A stretch of DNA of 64,000 bases from Anarhynchus alexandrinus (lineage: Eukaryota; Chordata; Aves; Charadriiformes; Charadriidae). Positions 14,284 to 24,900 of the stretch are shown in pieces. Within the stretch, counting starts at the first letter, position 1, and the number at the start of each line of letters is the position of its first letter. Under the pieces are notes generated by a model. The model had not been told where the DNA came from. It searched no databases and saw only the letters and a list, made by a program, of their open reading frames with translations. The translations under genes and the position numbers were made by a program. The stretch covers positions 4,718,983 through 4,782,982 of the forward strand of contig VUYV01000007.1 in assembly GCA_008711295.1 (NCBI GenBank), in the 5' to 3' direction.

Positions 14284-14325
14284 CTAATTAATAACCTACC
14301 ATCTTTTCATTAATAACCTAATTAG
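14284..14325. repeat. TAAT-rich direct repeat
   Basis: The 12-mer ATTAATAACCTA occurs at 14287-14298 and again, identically, at 14309-14320. The cluster begins with CTAATTA and ends with CTAATTAG. Such clustered TAAT cores are typical targets of homeodomain proteins, but no binding can be claimed from sequence. Confidence 0.6.
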
Positions 14326-14339
14326 CAGAGAAGACTCTG

Positions 14340-15420
14340 CTCCTGACCCCTGAAGACAGCCCCTCCGGGAGCCCACCTGCAAAGGGCCAAACCTTCTCCT
14401 GAGCCTCAGGGGCTGATTTGCAGCAGCTGTCCACCTCCCGTTGCCGGAGGCCCCAGTTAAACCCAGTTAACATCCCCCTCAGCATCCAGAGCTGCTGCGT
14501 GCTGGATTTTACCTCAGGGGAGCACTGTCAAAAAGGCCTTTTCCCAAAGGTGGCCAGGTCCTGCGTGGGTGAGCGCTGGGGAATGGTGTGGCTGCCTCAC
14601 TCCAGTGTGCCATTGCTGGACCTGGGCTTGGCAGCAGCCTGTGAAGGGTTAACCCCTGGGTGCTGTTAATTACCCCTCCAGGAGTGGTTAATTACTCCTC
14701 TAGGAGGCAAATAGGAGCACCTGAGAGCAGGGAGCTAAGGGAAGAGGCACGGGCTGCAGAGGGAGGGATAAGCAGTGTGGGAGTGGAGGTAAAAGGTTAG
14801 TGATTTAGGTTTTTTCAAACGATGCTCTTTTTTATTGTTATGAAAGGGTAGTTGCTGTTTCTGGAGACTAAAAGGCTGTGGTGTGTGGCTCCCTGTGGCT
14901 GTGAAGGGCTGGAGCCCTGAGCGGGGCCATCAGGGAGGCAGGCCCTGCCCTGGGCCTTGCTGTGGTGCCTGACCCCTCTGTGGGGAGGAGGGAGGCCATG
15001 GCAGCAGGGCCAGCCCTGCTCCTCGTGGCTGTGGGGGCACAGGGAAGGGCTCAAACTCCTTGTTCCCTTCTGTACCTCTTTGGCCGTGCTGTGTCTTGTG
15101 CAGAAATTAACTGCTCGTATTGGCTCAAATCTGATGTTACCGCAAGCATTATCTTGGAGTGAATCATCTACCTCATGACTTGATTTTTTATTTTTTTTTT
15201 AATTTAAATGAGTCCCTTTCCTGTGAAACAGGATGCAGATATGCCTTTGTTTCTCTCAGCCACCACCTACTTCTGGTTGGTCTGGTAACTCGCTCAGCTG
15301 TTTGGCCCCTGTTTGTGGGGTTTAAGAGCCTGTCCAAATCCCAGTGCTCCCATACTAAGGCTGTGCGTACAGTGGTACCGCTGGTGCTGCCGCCTGCAAG
15401 CTATGCCCTATGAAAACCCC
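14340..15420. other. GC-rich block with an abrupt strand-composition switch
   Basis: Hand counts show C excess on the left (14341-14520: C 66, G 44) and strong G excess on the right (14701-14940: C 33, G 92). The switch sits at about 14.6-14.7 kb beside a tandem pair of TTAATTAC-containing units. The right half starts as a purine-rich tract. No gene is recognised. The block is about 2 kb upstream of CDH13 exon 1 and could be a regulatory region or initiation zone. Confidence 0.4.
14665..14708. repeat. 22-bp tandem duplication (two units)
   Basis: Units 14665-14686 and 14687-14708 match at 18 of 22 bases. Both start with GTTAATTAC, which contains the TAATTA homeodomain-type core, and continue with a CCTC(C/T)AGGAG half-palindrome. 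The repeat also allows a short hairpin (GGAGT...ACTCC) across the unit boundary. Confidence 0.7.
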
Positions 15421-16879
15421 ACTGCCTTGTCTATGGGCCTCTGAGGTGCTTCTCTTGAGGCTGGGACTTAGATGTGGTGGAAAGCTGGGACCCTGAAGGA
15501 GAAATGGGAGATGGTCACTCACTTATTTTTAATCATAAAGAGCTCTAAGATTGTTTTTACACTGCTAAGCTGGCCTCTGGCCTGGAAAAAGGGATGAAAA
15601 AGAAAGCAACCTCCTTGCTTTTTTTTATGTATAAGTGGTGAACTTTTTGCTATTGTATAGAGCATTATAAATGCTACTGCTGGTTCCTGCTGGATTTGCT
15701 TTGAATTCTGATCCATCTCCAGTGTTAATTTATACACGTGTGATTAAGGTACTGGAGCAGAGTTGTTGCTGCATATGAGGGCTTAGACTTGAAGGACAGT
15801 GTTTTCCTTCAGTTTCGGTCCAGTCTGTGAGTAAAAGAAGATACGAGCAGTAGACTAACAGTGCTTGGGGAAGCTATCAAACAACATTATTCACAGCAGG
15901 AAGCTCCTGCTGATGCTGAGGAACTCAAAGTGCTTGGCAGCTTCTTTGGATGTGTATCCCTTCCCATTTGCTTACCTGCCTTCCCCTCCCCATGTCTCTG
16001 CTCCTCACCACTGGTACAGCAGCCATGTGGGGCAGAGCAGAAAGTGGTGGCAGCTGGCTCTGCTGGATGAGCAAGCAAGGGAAAAGCATCAGTCATGAGA
16101 GCTGTGGAGACTTTTGACCCTACTGAAAATGGGGGAAGGGTATTGTTAAATAACCCTGGCAACTGCAAGAAGACAAGTCAAAAAAGGACTGGACTGCTGT
16201 GATAATGGGGAGTGGCAAGAGAGGTGGAGCTGGAAACACAGACAGGGGAATTCGTTTGTAATCTTTGGTCCATCTGCCTGGTATTGCTTGCTGGGTTGCA
16301 ACATAACCAATCCAGAGAAAGCAGGTTCTTGAAACATCAGGGGTCTCCTCTTCCAAACAGGAAAAGTTTTTGTAATTGAAGGGCATGCAGCTTTGAAACT
16401 TTGTCCTAGATTCAAGTTCATAGAATCAAAAGCCGGTTCTGCCATTACCTGAGCAGTTAATAAAATCTATTGCCTTATGATGGATTTTTTTTCTGCAGGC
16501 TAGAATTGATCTGTCTTCATTGTGATTTGTGAGATTGAGGGGAAAACACAAAATATAATCTGTATTTCTGCTGCACTGAGAAATTTCAGTGTGTTCTAAG
16601 GCTTGGAAGTAACTAAAGCTGCAGTGGTCATTTTTTTGATTTATTGAAAATAAAGCATACCTTATTAACATTTTAATAAAGGGAATCTCTTTGCAGCGGT
16701 GCTCAGAGTTGCTCTCATTTCTCTCTGTGCAATTCCATTCTCTAAAAGGGAAAATACTATTGAGATGTGTAAGGCATGATTTGTTAGACTGAAACTAAAC
16801 ACACAAATACACCAAAGCAAAATGCTTTCTAAAGGTGCTGTGTTTGTGAGAGGTGCTTGCCCAATATGTGTGATGCAAA
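15421..16879. other. Immediate CDH13 upstream flank, no gene seen
   Basis: Mixed-composition DNA between the GC-rich block and the putative promoter. Reading frames below 100 codons on both strands overlap each other and look random. Distal promoter elements may lie here, but none can be singled out. Confidence 0.5.
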
Positions 16880-17036
16880 ATGGGGATGCTTTGTGAAGAA
16901 ATCATCCTTGTAAAGCCATTGGTTCTGGTCATCAGACTCTATCCAATGCTTTAGTGATGATGCTGCTGATCTATTTGGGAAGTTGGCTGGCTCTCAAGGC
17001 AGAGTCTCTTCTCAAAGGCTGTTTCACAGTGAAAAT
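16880..17036 (+). promoter_or_regulatory. Putative CDH13 core promoter region
   Basis: This is the roughly 200 bp upstream of the CDH13 start codon. It holds an inverted CCAAT box (ATTGG, 16918-16922) and a forward CCAAT box (16943-16947), 25 bp apart and about 150-180 bp before the ATG, a usual place for NF-Y sites. No convincing TATA box is seen at a sensible distance. CpG dinucleotides are nearly absent here, unlike the CpG-island promoter known for human CDH13. The transcription start cannot be fixed from sequence alone; the position is inferred from the exon 1 call. Confidence 0.35.
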
Positions 17037-17087
17037 ATGCTCAGTGCAGCCGAGTGCATGAATGAAAAAGCCTCTGGTACCTTCTAG
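17037..17087 (+). promoter_or_regulatory. Upstream ORF in the CDH13 5' leader
   Basis: An ATG at 17037 opens a 16-codon reading frame ending in TAG at 17085-17087, nine bases before the CDH13 ATG. A second in-frame ATG lies at 17058. A third ATG at 17062 is in another frame and runs out of frame across the CDH13 start. If transcription starts upstream of 17037, initiation at these codons would reduce or modulate CDH13 translation. Whether they are in the mature mRNA depends on the unknown start site. Confidence 0.4.
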
Positions 17088-17096
17088 TCTGGCAAA

Positions 17097-17141
17097 ATGC
17101 AGCACAAAACTCAACTTGCTCTGTCCTTTCTGCTGTCCCAG
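17097..17141 (+). CDS. CDH13: CDH13 (T-cadherin) exon 1, start of signal peptide, partial CDS
   Basis: The fifteen codons read MQHKTQLALSFLLSQ and are followed directly by a consensus 5' splice site (CCCAG|GTAAGA, GT at 17142-17143). From memory of the family, chicken T-cadherin starts almost identically (one residue different), and human CDH13 exon 1 also ends after '...LLSQ' in phase 0. T-cadherin is an atypical cadherin held in the plasma membrane by a GPI anchor, with no transmembrane or cytoplasmic domain. It mediates weak homophilic adhesion, acts as a repulsive cue for some motor axons, and binds high-molecular-weight adiponectin. This exon gives only the N-terminal, basic-then-hydrophobic half of the signal peptide; cadherin repeats and the GPI signal lie beyond the window. 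The ATG has A at -3 but C at +4. Read through the donor, the frame stays open into the intron, so the exon end rests on the splice consensus and the family boundary. I am confident of the identity; the residues come from memory, not a search. Confidence 0.88.
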
Positions 17142-17555
17142 GTAAGAAATGTGTGTTTTTTCCTTGCTTGCTTTCTTCTTCCTTCTCTCGTGCATTTGGA
17201 TTTGAAAGTATTTGTAATTCAGGTCTGATTTCTGAGTAATTATACATTGATTGAATTACTGGTGAAAGATGTAAGATCTCTGTTACAAGCCAGTTGCTAG
17301 GAATGTAGAATCTCATAGTTCCTTGATTTACAATTACAACAAATTTGCCGTGTGATATATAGCATTTTTTGTTTCCCTTCAGGAAGGGTGGTGGGGAGAA
17401 TCTTTCAAGTGTCTCGGTAGCAGCTGCAGCAGCAATATTTTCTGTCATATCAAATGCTGCAACTTTGATTTGCCTTTTTCCTCTGTGGCTTTTGCCGGGT
17501 AGTAGGCTTATAGGCTGTTATAGGCAGCTTACGTTATTTATTGCTTTTTTTCTTT

Positions 17556-17571
17556 AAAAAAAAAAAAAAAA
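17556..17571. repeat. Poly-A tract
   Basis: Run of 16 A followed by a G-rich stretch, about 415 bp after the exon 1 donor. Confidence 0.9.
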
Positions 17572-17695
17572 GAGGAGGGGGGAATATGGAGGAAAAATAA
17601 AATCAGACCTTGCAAAAGGTTCCCTTCCCCGTACTCTCTTGATAGATGTGTAATACTCTGTTAGTGACTTGCTATGTAGCCTTTCTCTTATTAAA

Positions 17696-18110
17696 CGTAA
17701 TAGATCCCCCTCTGCCAGAAAGCGGAGGAAAAAACACCCAGCTTTAAAAACACGGAGCTGCTAAAGCGCTGCTGCTGCTGTCTGTCAAAGCCAAGGGACT
17801 GTCTGGGCTTTGACTTCTCGGTACCTCTCGGTTGCTCTCTTTGCCTCTCGCTGCTGTTACAGGGCTCACTTTTTGGAAGCTCTGGGGAGGTTTGAAAATC
17901 CTTTGTTGTTGTCCAGCTTAAATGCATCCTTCCTTCTTTTGTCTTTGGAGCTCTGTAAACTCTTGCGTTTAGTGACAGTGGCATCCTGTGCACTGAGTAG
18001 AGAGAAAAGTTAATTCCTTTTTGACTGGCGATCGAGCGGTTTTGTTAACCCTTAGGGGGTTGGTGGGTTTTAGAGTGTCAAACTAGTGCTTGGGACGCTG
18101 AGTCTGTGCG
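17696..18110. promoter_or_regulatory. Weak CpG cluster in proximal intron 1
   Basis: I count 13 CpG dinucleotides in about 415 bp, in a window where CpG is otherwise scarce. GC content is moderate, so this falls short of a classical CpG island. It lies 0.55-1.0 kb downstream of exon 1. It could be the eroded 3' part of an ancestral CDH13 CpG island, an alternative promoter, or an intronic enhancer. A poly-A run (17556-17571) and a short G-rich stretch precede it. Confidence 0.3.
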
Positions 18111-18379
18111 CTTGTGTTTGTGTAACTGCAATCTCCAGCAGGCATTTAGTCTGCTTTTTCAAAATAGAATGATAAGGAGAGAAATGGTGAGGGATCACTG
18201 TTGGGAGAGCTTTATTGCTGAGAGAAGATACATCAAGTGTGTGTAAGTAGGAAGCAGTAGGGTGAACTGAATGCATATATGCTGTGGATCAAGGCTGGGA
18301 TATTTTGGTCCTGGCTTACCCTGATAAGGAGTAAAAGCATTGGTGTGGGTGGCTGGAGTTATGGGACAGTAGGAGACTC

Positions 18380-18860
18380 GGTGACTGTGAGCAAGCACAT
18401 AGGCATTTGGGTGGGTTCAGGATAACAATCCTGCTCCAGGGAGTGTAACAAATGAAAGCAGCTGCTTTGGGCCATAGGTATGGTGCCTGAATGCTCTGGT
18501 GAAGGATGAGTTTGAGGAGCCGGAGCAGCATGTGCTGGGGATACCTGCAGAGTTTCTTGCAGGGCCTCCCTAAGGGCTGGGGCTGAGGCTGTGTGTACCC
18601 TGTAAGAGGGCTGGCCAGAGGGCAGCTCACCAGCCCTGCTGAGGCTGGCTGCAGCGAGTGGGCAAGCGGCTGTGCCTGCGGAGGGCTGAATGGCTCTCTG
18701 GTGGGCTGGGGATGCCCAAAGGGCTCCTGGGGAGAAGTTGGCAAAGTGGGCTGAGATGCAGCCTGGACAGACAGCTGAGCTGGCGAAGCTGCCAGTGGGA
18801 GGCAATGCTCAGGGAGCAGAGTGGTGGAGGGTAGAGGGCACAGACAGTGTAAAGGTAACG
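18380..18860. other. GC-richer, G-biased block in intron 1
   Basis: This block is visibly richer in G on the + strand than its surroundings, with only a handful of CpGs. Its low stop-codon density produces three overlapping minus-strand reading frames of 94-148 codons. They are rich in S, P, A, H and Q, have no recognisable domain, and look like by-products of composition. It contains no clear repeat. Confidence 0.4.
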
Positions 18861-18999
18861 TCTGGATATAGTAAGCTGGTACTCCCTCACCTTGGGCTTG
18901 AGATTTGCCATCTGGACTGCAGTTTGCTTGGCTTTCTCTGTGTTTTCAGTCCTCTCTTGTCCATCTTTAGCACACTAATGAATAATCAGCTTTGAGTTT

Positions 19000-21900
19000 G
19001 GATTTTCTTTAGCTGTCCTTTGTAGGAAAAGCAGTATGTATATGATAGGGGAGGACAGTGTTCTAAGGCCTATTAAACCACATAGCTGGCATGTGTTTAA
19101 TATCAGTAACTGCTTAAAATCTGACAAGGTGCAGAACACCTGATTCTGAAAACAACTGTGTGCTTTACTGACAACTTTCAGCAATACTTCAGAGTTTCTT
19201 CTCTTGCTGGGCTGAGCTTGTGGTGCTTTAGCATTGCTTTGCATTTAAGTGCTTAAACTGCACCCCACCTTCTTTATTAGCATATATAGCTTTATCTGGC
19301 AATGTCTCTACCTGGTGATTTAACACATCTCCAAGTTTACTTTATAGATCATGTCTAAGAGTTAATGAATTAGGGAATGAATTAGACTATAATAAGGAAG
19401 TGTACATAAATCTGTCTTCAGGTATAAGGTTGTTGAGTATTGGCAGGTTAAAGTATTAACTGAAGGTGATAGCATGCTAGGGAAAGAAAAAGGAATTACT
19501 GAAATGCTATTTGGCTTTTCTCTTTGACACACCACATGCACAACTTTCATGTGACAGGAAAAGTAAATAGAAGTATGTGAGAAACAACATATTAAACAAA
19601 TGCAGCCATCTGGCTGTGTAGTGGTTGTAACACATTCTGGGATTTTTTTCATAAGTTTTCTTTTTTCCTCTAGCAGTAGCAATAATGCCTCATATAATAC
19701 AATGCTAGTGGAACCTGCAAAGCTCAATTTTGATAAAATGATTTCTAAGTGTCAGCGATCTAGTAACACAATACTTTCTGTGGAAGTAGAAGATGGGAAT
19801 AACTTCATTTCAAAGTAACGATAGCAAAGTTTACAGTGTAGAAAAAAGTTTGAAATTCTCATATTTGTAAGAACATGAACTGAAAAAAGGTTTATTTTTA
19901 ATTAAAACATCATTTCTAAAAGTATTAACTTTGGTTTTGTGTTTTCTTGGTCTGCATCTAATTTAACTGCATTTGTTAAGTATAAATATAAAACTGCCTT
20001 TTGAGGCATTTAAAGGTTGAGGATGGGGAATTGTTTTTTTTTCAGCCCATTAAGTATGTTTGTAAAAGTTGTGGTAAACAAGTGGACGATAAAAGAATTT
20101 TTTCTTTTGCAAAGATTTAGTCTACACTACTACCGTTTGTCCCGTTTTCACCAAGAAGAAAACTGAACATTAGCTGGAATAGCTGAGGAAGATACATTTC
20201 AAGTAATTCTTTAATTCAGGATCACCTTTAAAACTACAAAGCATATCTATACTATACAGCTTTATTGATCTGAAGCTGACAATAAAAACTAAGTGTACTC
20301 TGGTAGCTTGTGCAGCTCACTATAGAGTACAGTAAGCAGTAACTACAGATTTTTAAATCTATCAAATCAGAGTGGGTTTTACAAATATTTTGTATGTAGG
20401 CCTTAGAAAACATCCTTTGGGAAAAATTTATTAAACCAAAAGTTGTTCACAGGCTTGCTTTTGTATGTTATGCATTTCATGCAGATAGATGAATCAACAT
20501 TAAATTAAGTAAAACTTACAAGAAGAGGAAAAAAAAATGATAGCTTTAACAACTGTCATGTTCCACTGGCTTGCAACTAAGTCAATTGGAAAGAAGTATA
20601 GATTTCACAAGCTTGTCATTACAGTGAATAGAGAAAATTAATCCTAAAACTCTTTCTCCAAATGCATAGCCCACACTACTGTGTTCTTAAGCTTTTATTT
20701 TTTTTCAAATTTCTCCAGAAGAGGGCTCCATGCACAGCTTGAAAGTCAGCACCCATGTATTAAAAGAAAAAGAAATTTATCAGCTTCAGGAAAAAAGAAA
20801 AATCTTGCTCACACAAAGTCTGCTGATATAACATTAAAGATTATGTTCAAATTCTGACCAAGTGTTTCCCTATTGTACCTTGTTGCTGTAGGTCTTATTT
20901 TGTTTAAGACTACTTATTGTTTGAGAATTCTAGAGGAAAAAGTCCTATATCTCTTCTTTACAACTTATCCAAGTTGTAAAAATACTTTAAAACTGTTAGT
21001 AAAACTCAATTGCCAATTATTATCTATAATTATTTGTACTGATGAACATTTTGTGAGCAGGCTGTCACTTACTCCTGACAGTTTCAGGCCATCATTTTTG
21101 GTTATGTAGTCAAAAAGACCTTCTACTTGCATATCTCATTCAAAAGATGGCTCTGTGTTTTGGGAGACACCATTCCAACAGTCATGCTGTGCTATTTATC
21201 AAATGTTGCCTTGGAGGGAAGGTTGGCCCCTGGTGAATTAATATGATTTAGGCAACAGCTCTAACCTTTTAAAGATATTCTTACACAGGACCTGACCAGA
21301 CTCCTTACTGCTAAGCAGGGGGGGGGTTGTTACAACAGATGAGTGGAAATGGGTCATGACAATGCTGCTAGAGTTATGGCATTACAATTAAACCCAGTTT
21401 GTTGTGTACCACTTGAGGCTCTATCTTTCAATTTAAGATGTAGCTCAGGCAATATGTTGGGATCTGGTTTCTGTTTCTGATGATCAAAACCTGAAAAAGG
21501 TTATTCTACCACATGTAATGTCTTTGTGCCATGATCCATTGGGGGTTATTGACTTATCAGCTAGGAAACAAGTATTGCTAAAAAGTGACTCAACAGACCA
21601 GTGGAACAGGAACTAGTAGAACTACGTAGATAGCAACAGTGGTGCCTCTTCAAGAAGACATGAAGTTATGCCTTTCATTTTCTTCCTGTTTGTTGTTAGA
21701 TAAGTAGGCTCTTCCCATTCTACTAATATGTAAGGGCAGGCTAGATAACAGAGCTGCTACTGTTATACTCTTCCTGTATGACTGCTGGGGTCAAATCTCT
21801 TATATTCAGCTGCTGGGTTGTACCCATGCGCTCTGTCTCAGGATTTTGGCCTCGGGTTTCAGAGTTCCTATGCCAACATAAGCTTTTTGGGAGGAGGGGG

Positions 21901-24900
21901 ACTTCATTTGGGACTTGAGGCAGAAATGTGACGTTAATGGGTTTTTAATTGTTTCATGGAAATAATTTTGTCATTCTGTTGTTGACAGGTACAAGCACCA
22001 AATTCACTTTTTTTTTTGTGTATCACTAGTATTCTAACCAGCAAAGCTTCATCTGTGCAGGCAAAAAGACAAATCTACCATGTCCACTGGGGAGGAGAGA
22101 CAGAATGAGAGGGATTTGTCATCCTTAGGAGACTAAGTGGGCTATAGCTCTTCCCAGTTAACTCTGGATGATATTAGTGGGTTCTTGATCATGGCCATAT
22201 GGTTGCACTGTGCCCTGCCCTAATCACCAGATGGATGGGACCAGCCCAGATGGGAGGCTGTGTTTTTCTGTCACTTCATGTGTCCTGCAGCTAGTACAAT
22301 GTTAGTGTATACAAATCAGTAGGATATTAAATGCCAAAGAGGAGTGAAAAATAAGACTTGCTTTATTAACCACTGTTTCATTATTCAAAGATCTTGGAAA
22401 TTTGCCCACTGCTTTTTTTTTTTTTTTAGTTTTGTTTTGTGGACTTTNGATGTGGACTGTGTTCTCTGTCAAATGGAATAATCTAATTCATTGAAAGCCT
22501 TACTGTTTTGTCTGAAGGGAACTTATTCCACTACTAACTTATCCAATATTCTACTGTTTTGGACCATTAGTTTTCTTGGCTGAAGAAAAAAAGGAGGAAT
22601 TTAAGATTTGGTTTGATGGAGCTGGTTAAAACAGTCCTAAGAACAGACTAAAATATATACGAGCTATTAAGAGAGGGGCGGGGTGAATCTTTTCAGCTCA
22701 CAGCAGTTTATCAGTATCTCTAACCACTTGGAAAAAGCTGATTAAGGTGTTTAAATAACTTCTGATATCTATGAATGTCCATGTATGGATGTCTAATTTG
22801 CTATCTGTATGGGCCTTGTTTTTAGGGAGCTGAACATCCACCTTCAAGCTTTTGAAGTGCCTCAAAATTGGGCACCCATACGCAGCTGTCTGGAATGAAT
22901 AAGTTTTTATTGCTTAAGGTTCCTCAGACTCCATTTGATAAAGGTCCTACTCCCCAAAGTATCAGTTTTTTAAAATAACTAGTAATAGCTATCTCTTTCA
23001 GTCTAAACTTTTTGTTCTCTTGCTGTGAACAACTAATGTTTAATTCCTTATTGGTAATAGCAATGTATATATTTCTAAAAGCTAATATTAAATTCCCAAG
23101 GACTTTGCAGTCTGGTATGTAATGAAGAGCAAATAATTCTTCTGTGTATGAAAGCTGCATTGATAGGAATACACACAGAAAGTGGGTTTCTAAAAGTTTG
23201 AAGAAGTTTTTCTCAAATGACTTATTGTGGCATATGGACCTTGTGGCACTTGTGTGTAACAAGGACTCAAAATGCTGAGTGCTAGGCCGTTAAGCTGTCA
23301 CAGCACTGTTAATATGGCTGCATGCAAAGAAATACGTATACCTACAACTTGAATTTAGGATATAAGAGCTACTCCCTTGCAAATAACTATACCTGTAAGC
23401 TTTTCTCAGCTATTATTACTTGCGTGCTGAAGACTACTGTTGAAGGTTACTCCCTTTTCCTCCCCTGAGCTATGTTAAGTGTGAGTGCTCCTTACCTGCT
23501 CCAGGGCAAAGTTGGCAAGCTTGGCTGAAAATACAGCTGGGGGAGTACTGATTCTATATATTAATGGCTGTCTGCCACATGGACAGTAACACATCTGTGG
23601 CAGAGGTAGAAAGAGGATGAATAACTTCTCATATTGCTTCAAATCAATCCATAAAACTGTTAGCACACTAAGTTTTGTTTGAATTGCTATGGCGCAAAAA
23701 AGCATGTTACAACATACTTACCACGCTGATAATCGGCTCATCTACTTTATAGACACTTAATCTATTTCTTTTCATTGTCTTGGCATAACTTGGAATTGCA
23801 AGAAGTGTTTCTGTGCAAACTGTCTTTAAAGAAGAATCTCGGAGTCAAACACAGTGGATTTTGAACCCGTAAGAGTAAAATAAAACCTGGCAGCTGTCCA
23901 TGGAGTCACTGTATAAAGGCAGAAAATCCAAGCCGCTGTAAATTCATCTGGATCCACTAGGGAGCTATCCCAGCATGCATGAATTAGGAATATGATCCAT
24001 AGCTTCTATAGACAGCATACAAGGACGGGGGGTGTGTGTGGTGAGATCATGTAAAGTTGCCCCTTCCCCAGCCTATTACAGTTTTCTTGATGCAAGATGA
24101 TCTTTGAAGTCTGTCTATTACATTTTAACTTTGAGCCAACTGTTGGTAACTGCTTGGGAATAGAGAATACCCTGGGAACAGTGTTCCTAAGATCGTGCAT
24201 TTTCCCATAGACAAACTTACTGGCTTTGAGTTCCCATACTGCCAAATAAGGTGTATTTATACATTTCTCTAGAGACAACCCTTTGTTTTCCCTGAGGAAC
24301 CACATTTTATCAGACAACAAACAGCTATATCAAATGTGAGAGCAGAACGTAACACTGCTCTATAGTCGACAAAGCAGGAAATCCAGAGCATCTGGTACTC
24401 TGCTCTCTAAGTGAAAGGAGATGGAATTAGCCATTAGAATCAGATGGGCATTTCCCTCCCTATTAAATCCATTGTTTCAGAGGTCTGTCAGAGGAAGCTG
24501 AGCAACTCCAACTGCTATGAAGCAGGAATAGGTATCTCAGCTGCAGGTTTGAGCTGTTTGGTACAGTTAGATAACTGGCCAAGTTAAAAAGTGTTCAGTT
24601 TGACCTTCTGCCAAGACAAGATAACCAGTCTTGCAAGTGCCAGGAATTCATGGATACTATCTAGCATCCTTATTCAGGTGAAATGCAAAATGAAAAACCT
24701 GTGGGTAAAGATAAATGAGAATTAAATTAAAATAGAACAATACATAAAAATCAATTTTGATTTCTAGGTATTTGCATTAGCTTGCTACCTGAAGGTTATC
24801 TTGTGTGTCAGGCTAAGTGGTTTTATTCTTTTCCAAAATGTCTTTTGTTTTCCTAATTCATTATCTAATTGAACTAACTGGACTCTGAACTCTATAAATC

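Noticed and set aside
16410..16440. Possible reverse-oriented CR1 end (catagaatca)
   Set aside because: Only the short terminal motif is present; the expected adjoining 'ggttggaa' segment is missing.
18316..18911. Three overlapping minus-strand ORFs of 94-148 codons
   Set aside because: They overlap in different frames in a G-biased block, have low-complexity composition and show no domain.
19674..19814. Splice-flanked 141-base open interval (47 codons) with a good pyrimidine tract and GTAACG donor
   Set aside because: The open frame needs a phase-2 junction, but CDH13 exon 1 ends in phase 0. Joined to exon 1 it would read CAG then TAG, an immediate stop. No known protein matched.
22907..22918. 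Twelve bases matching the start of miR-137
   Set aside because: The match stops after the seed region, and the flanks do not show the miR-137 hairpin or the rest of the mature sequence.
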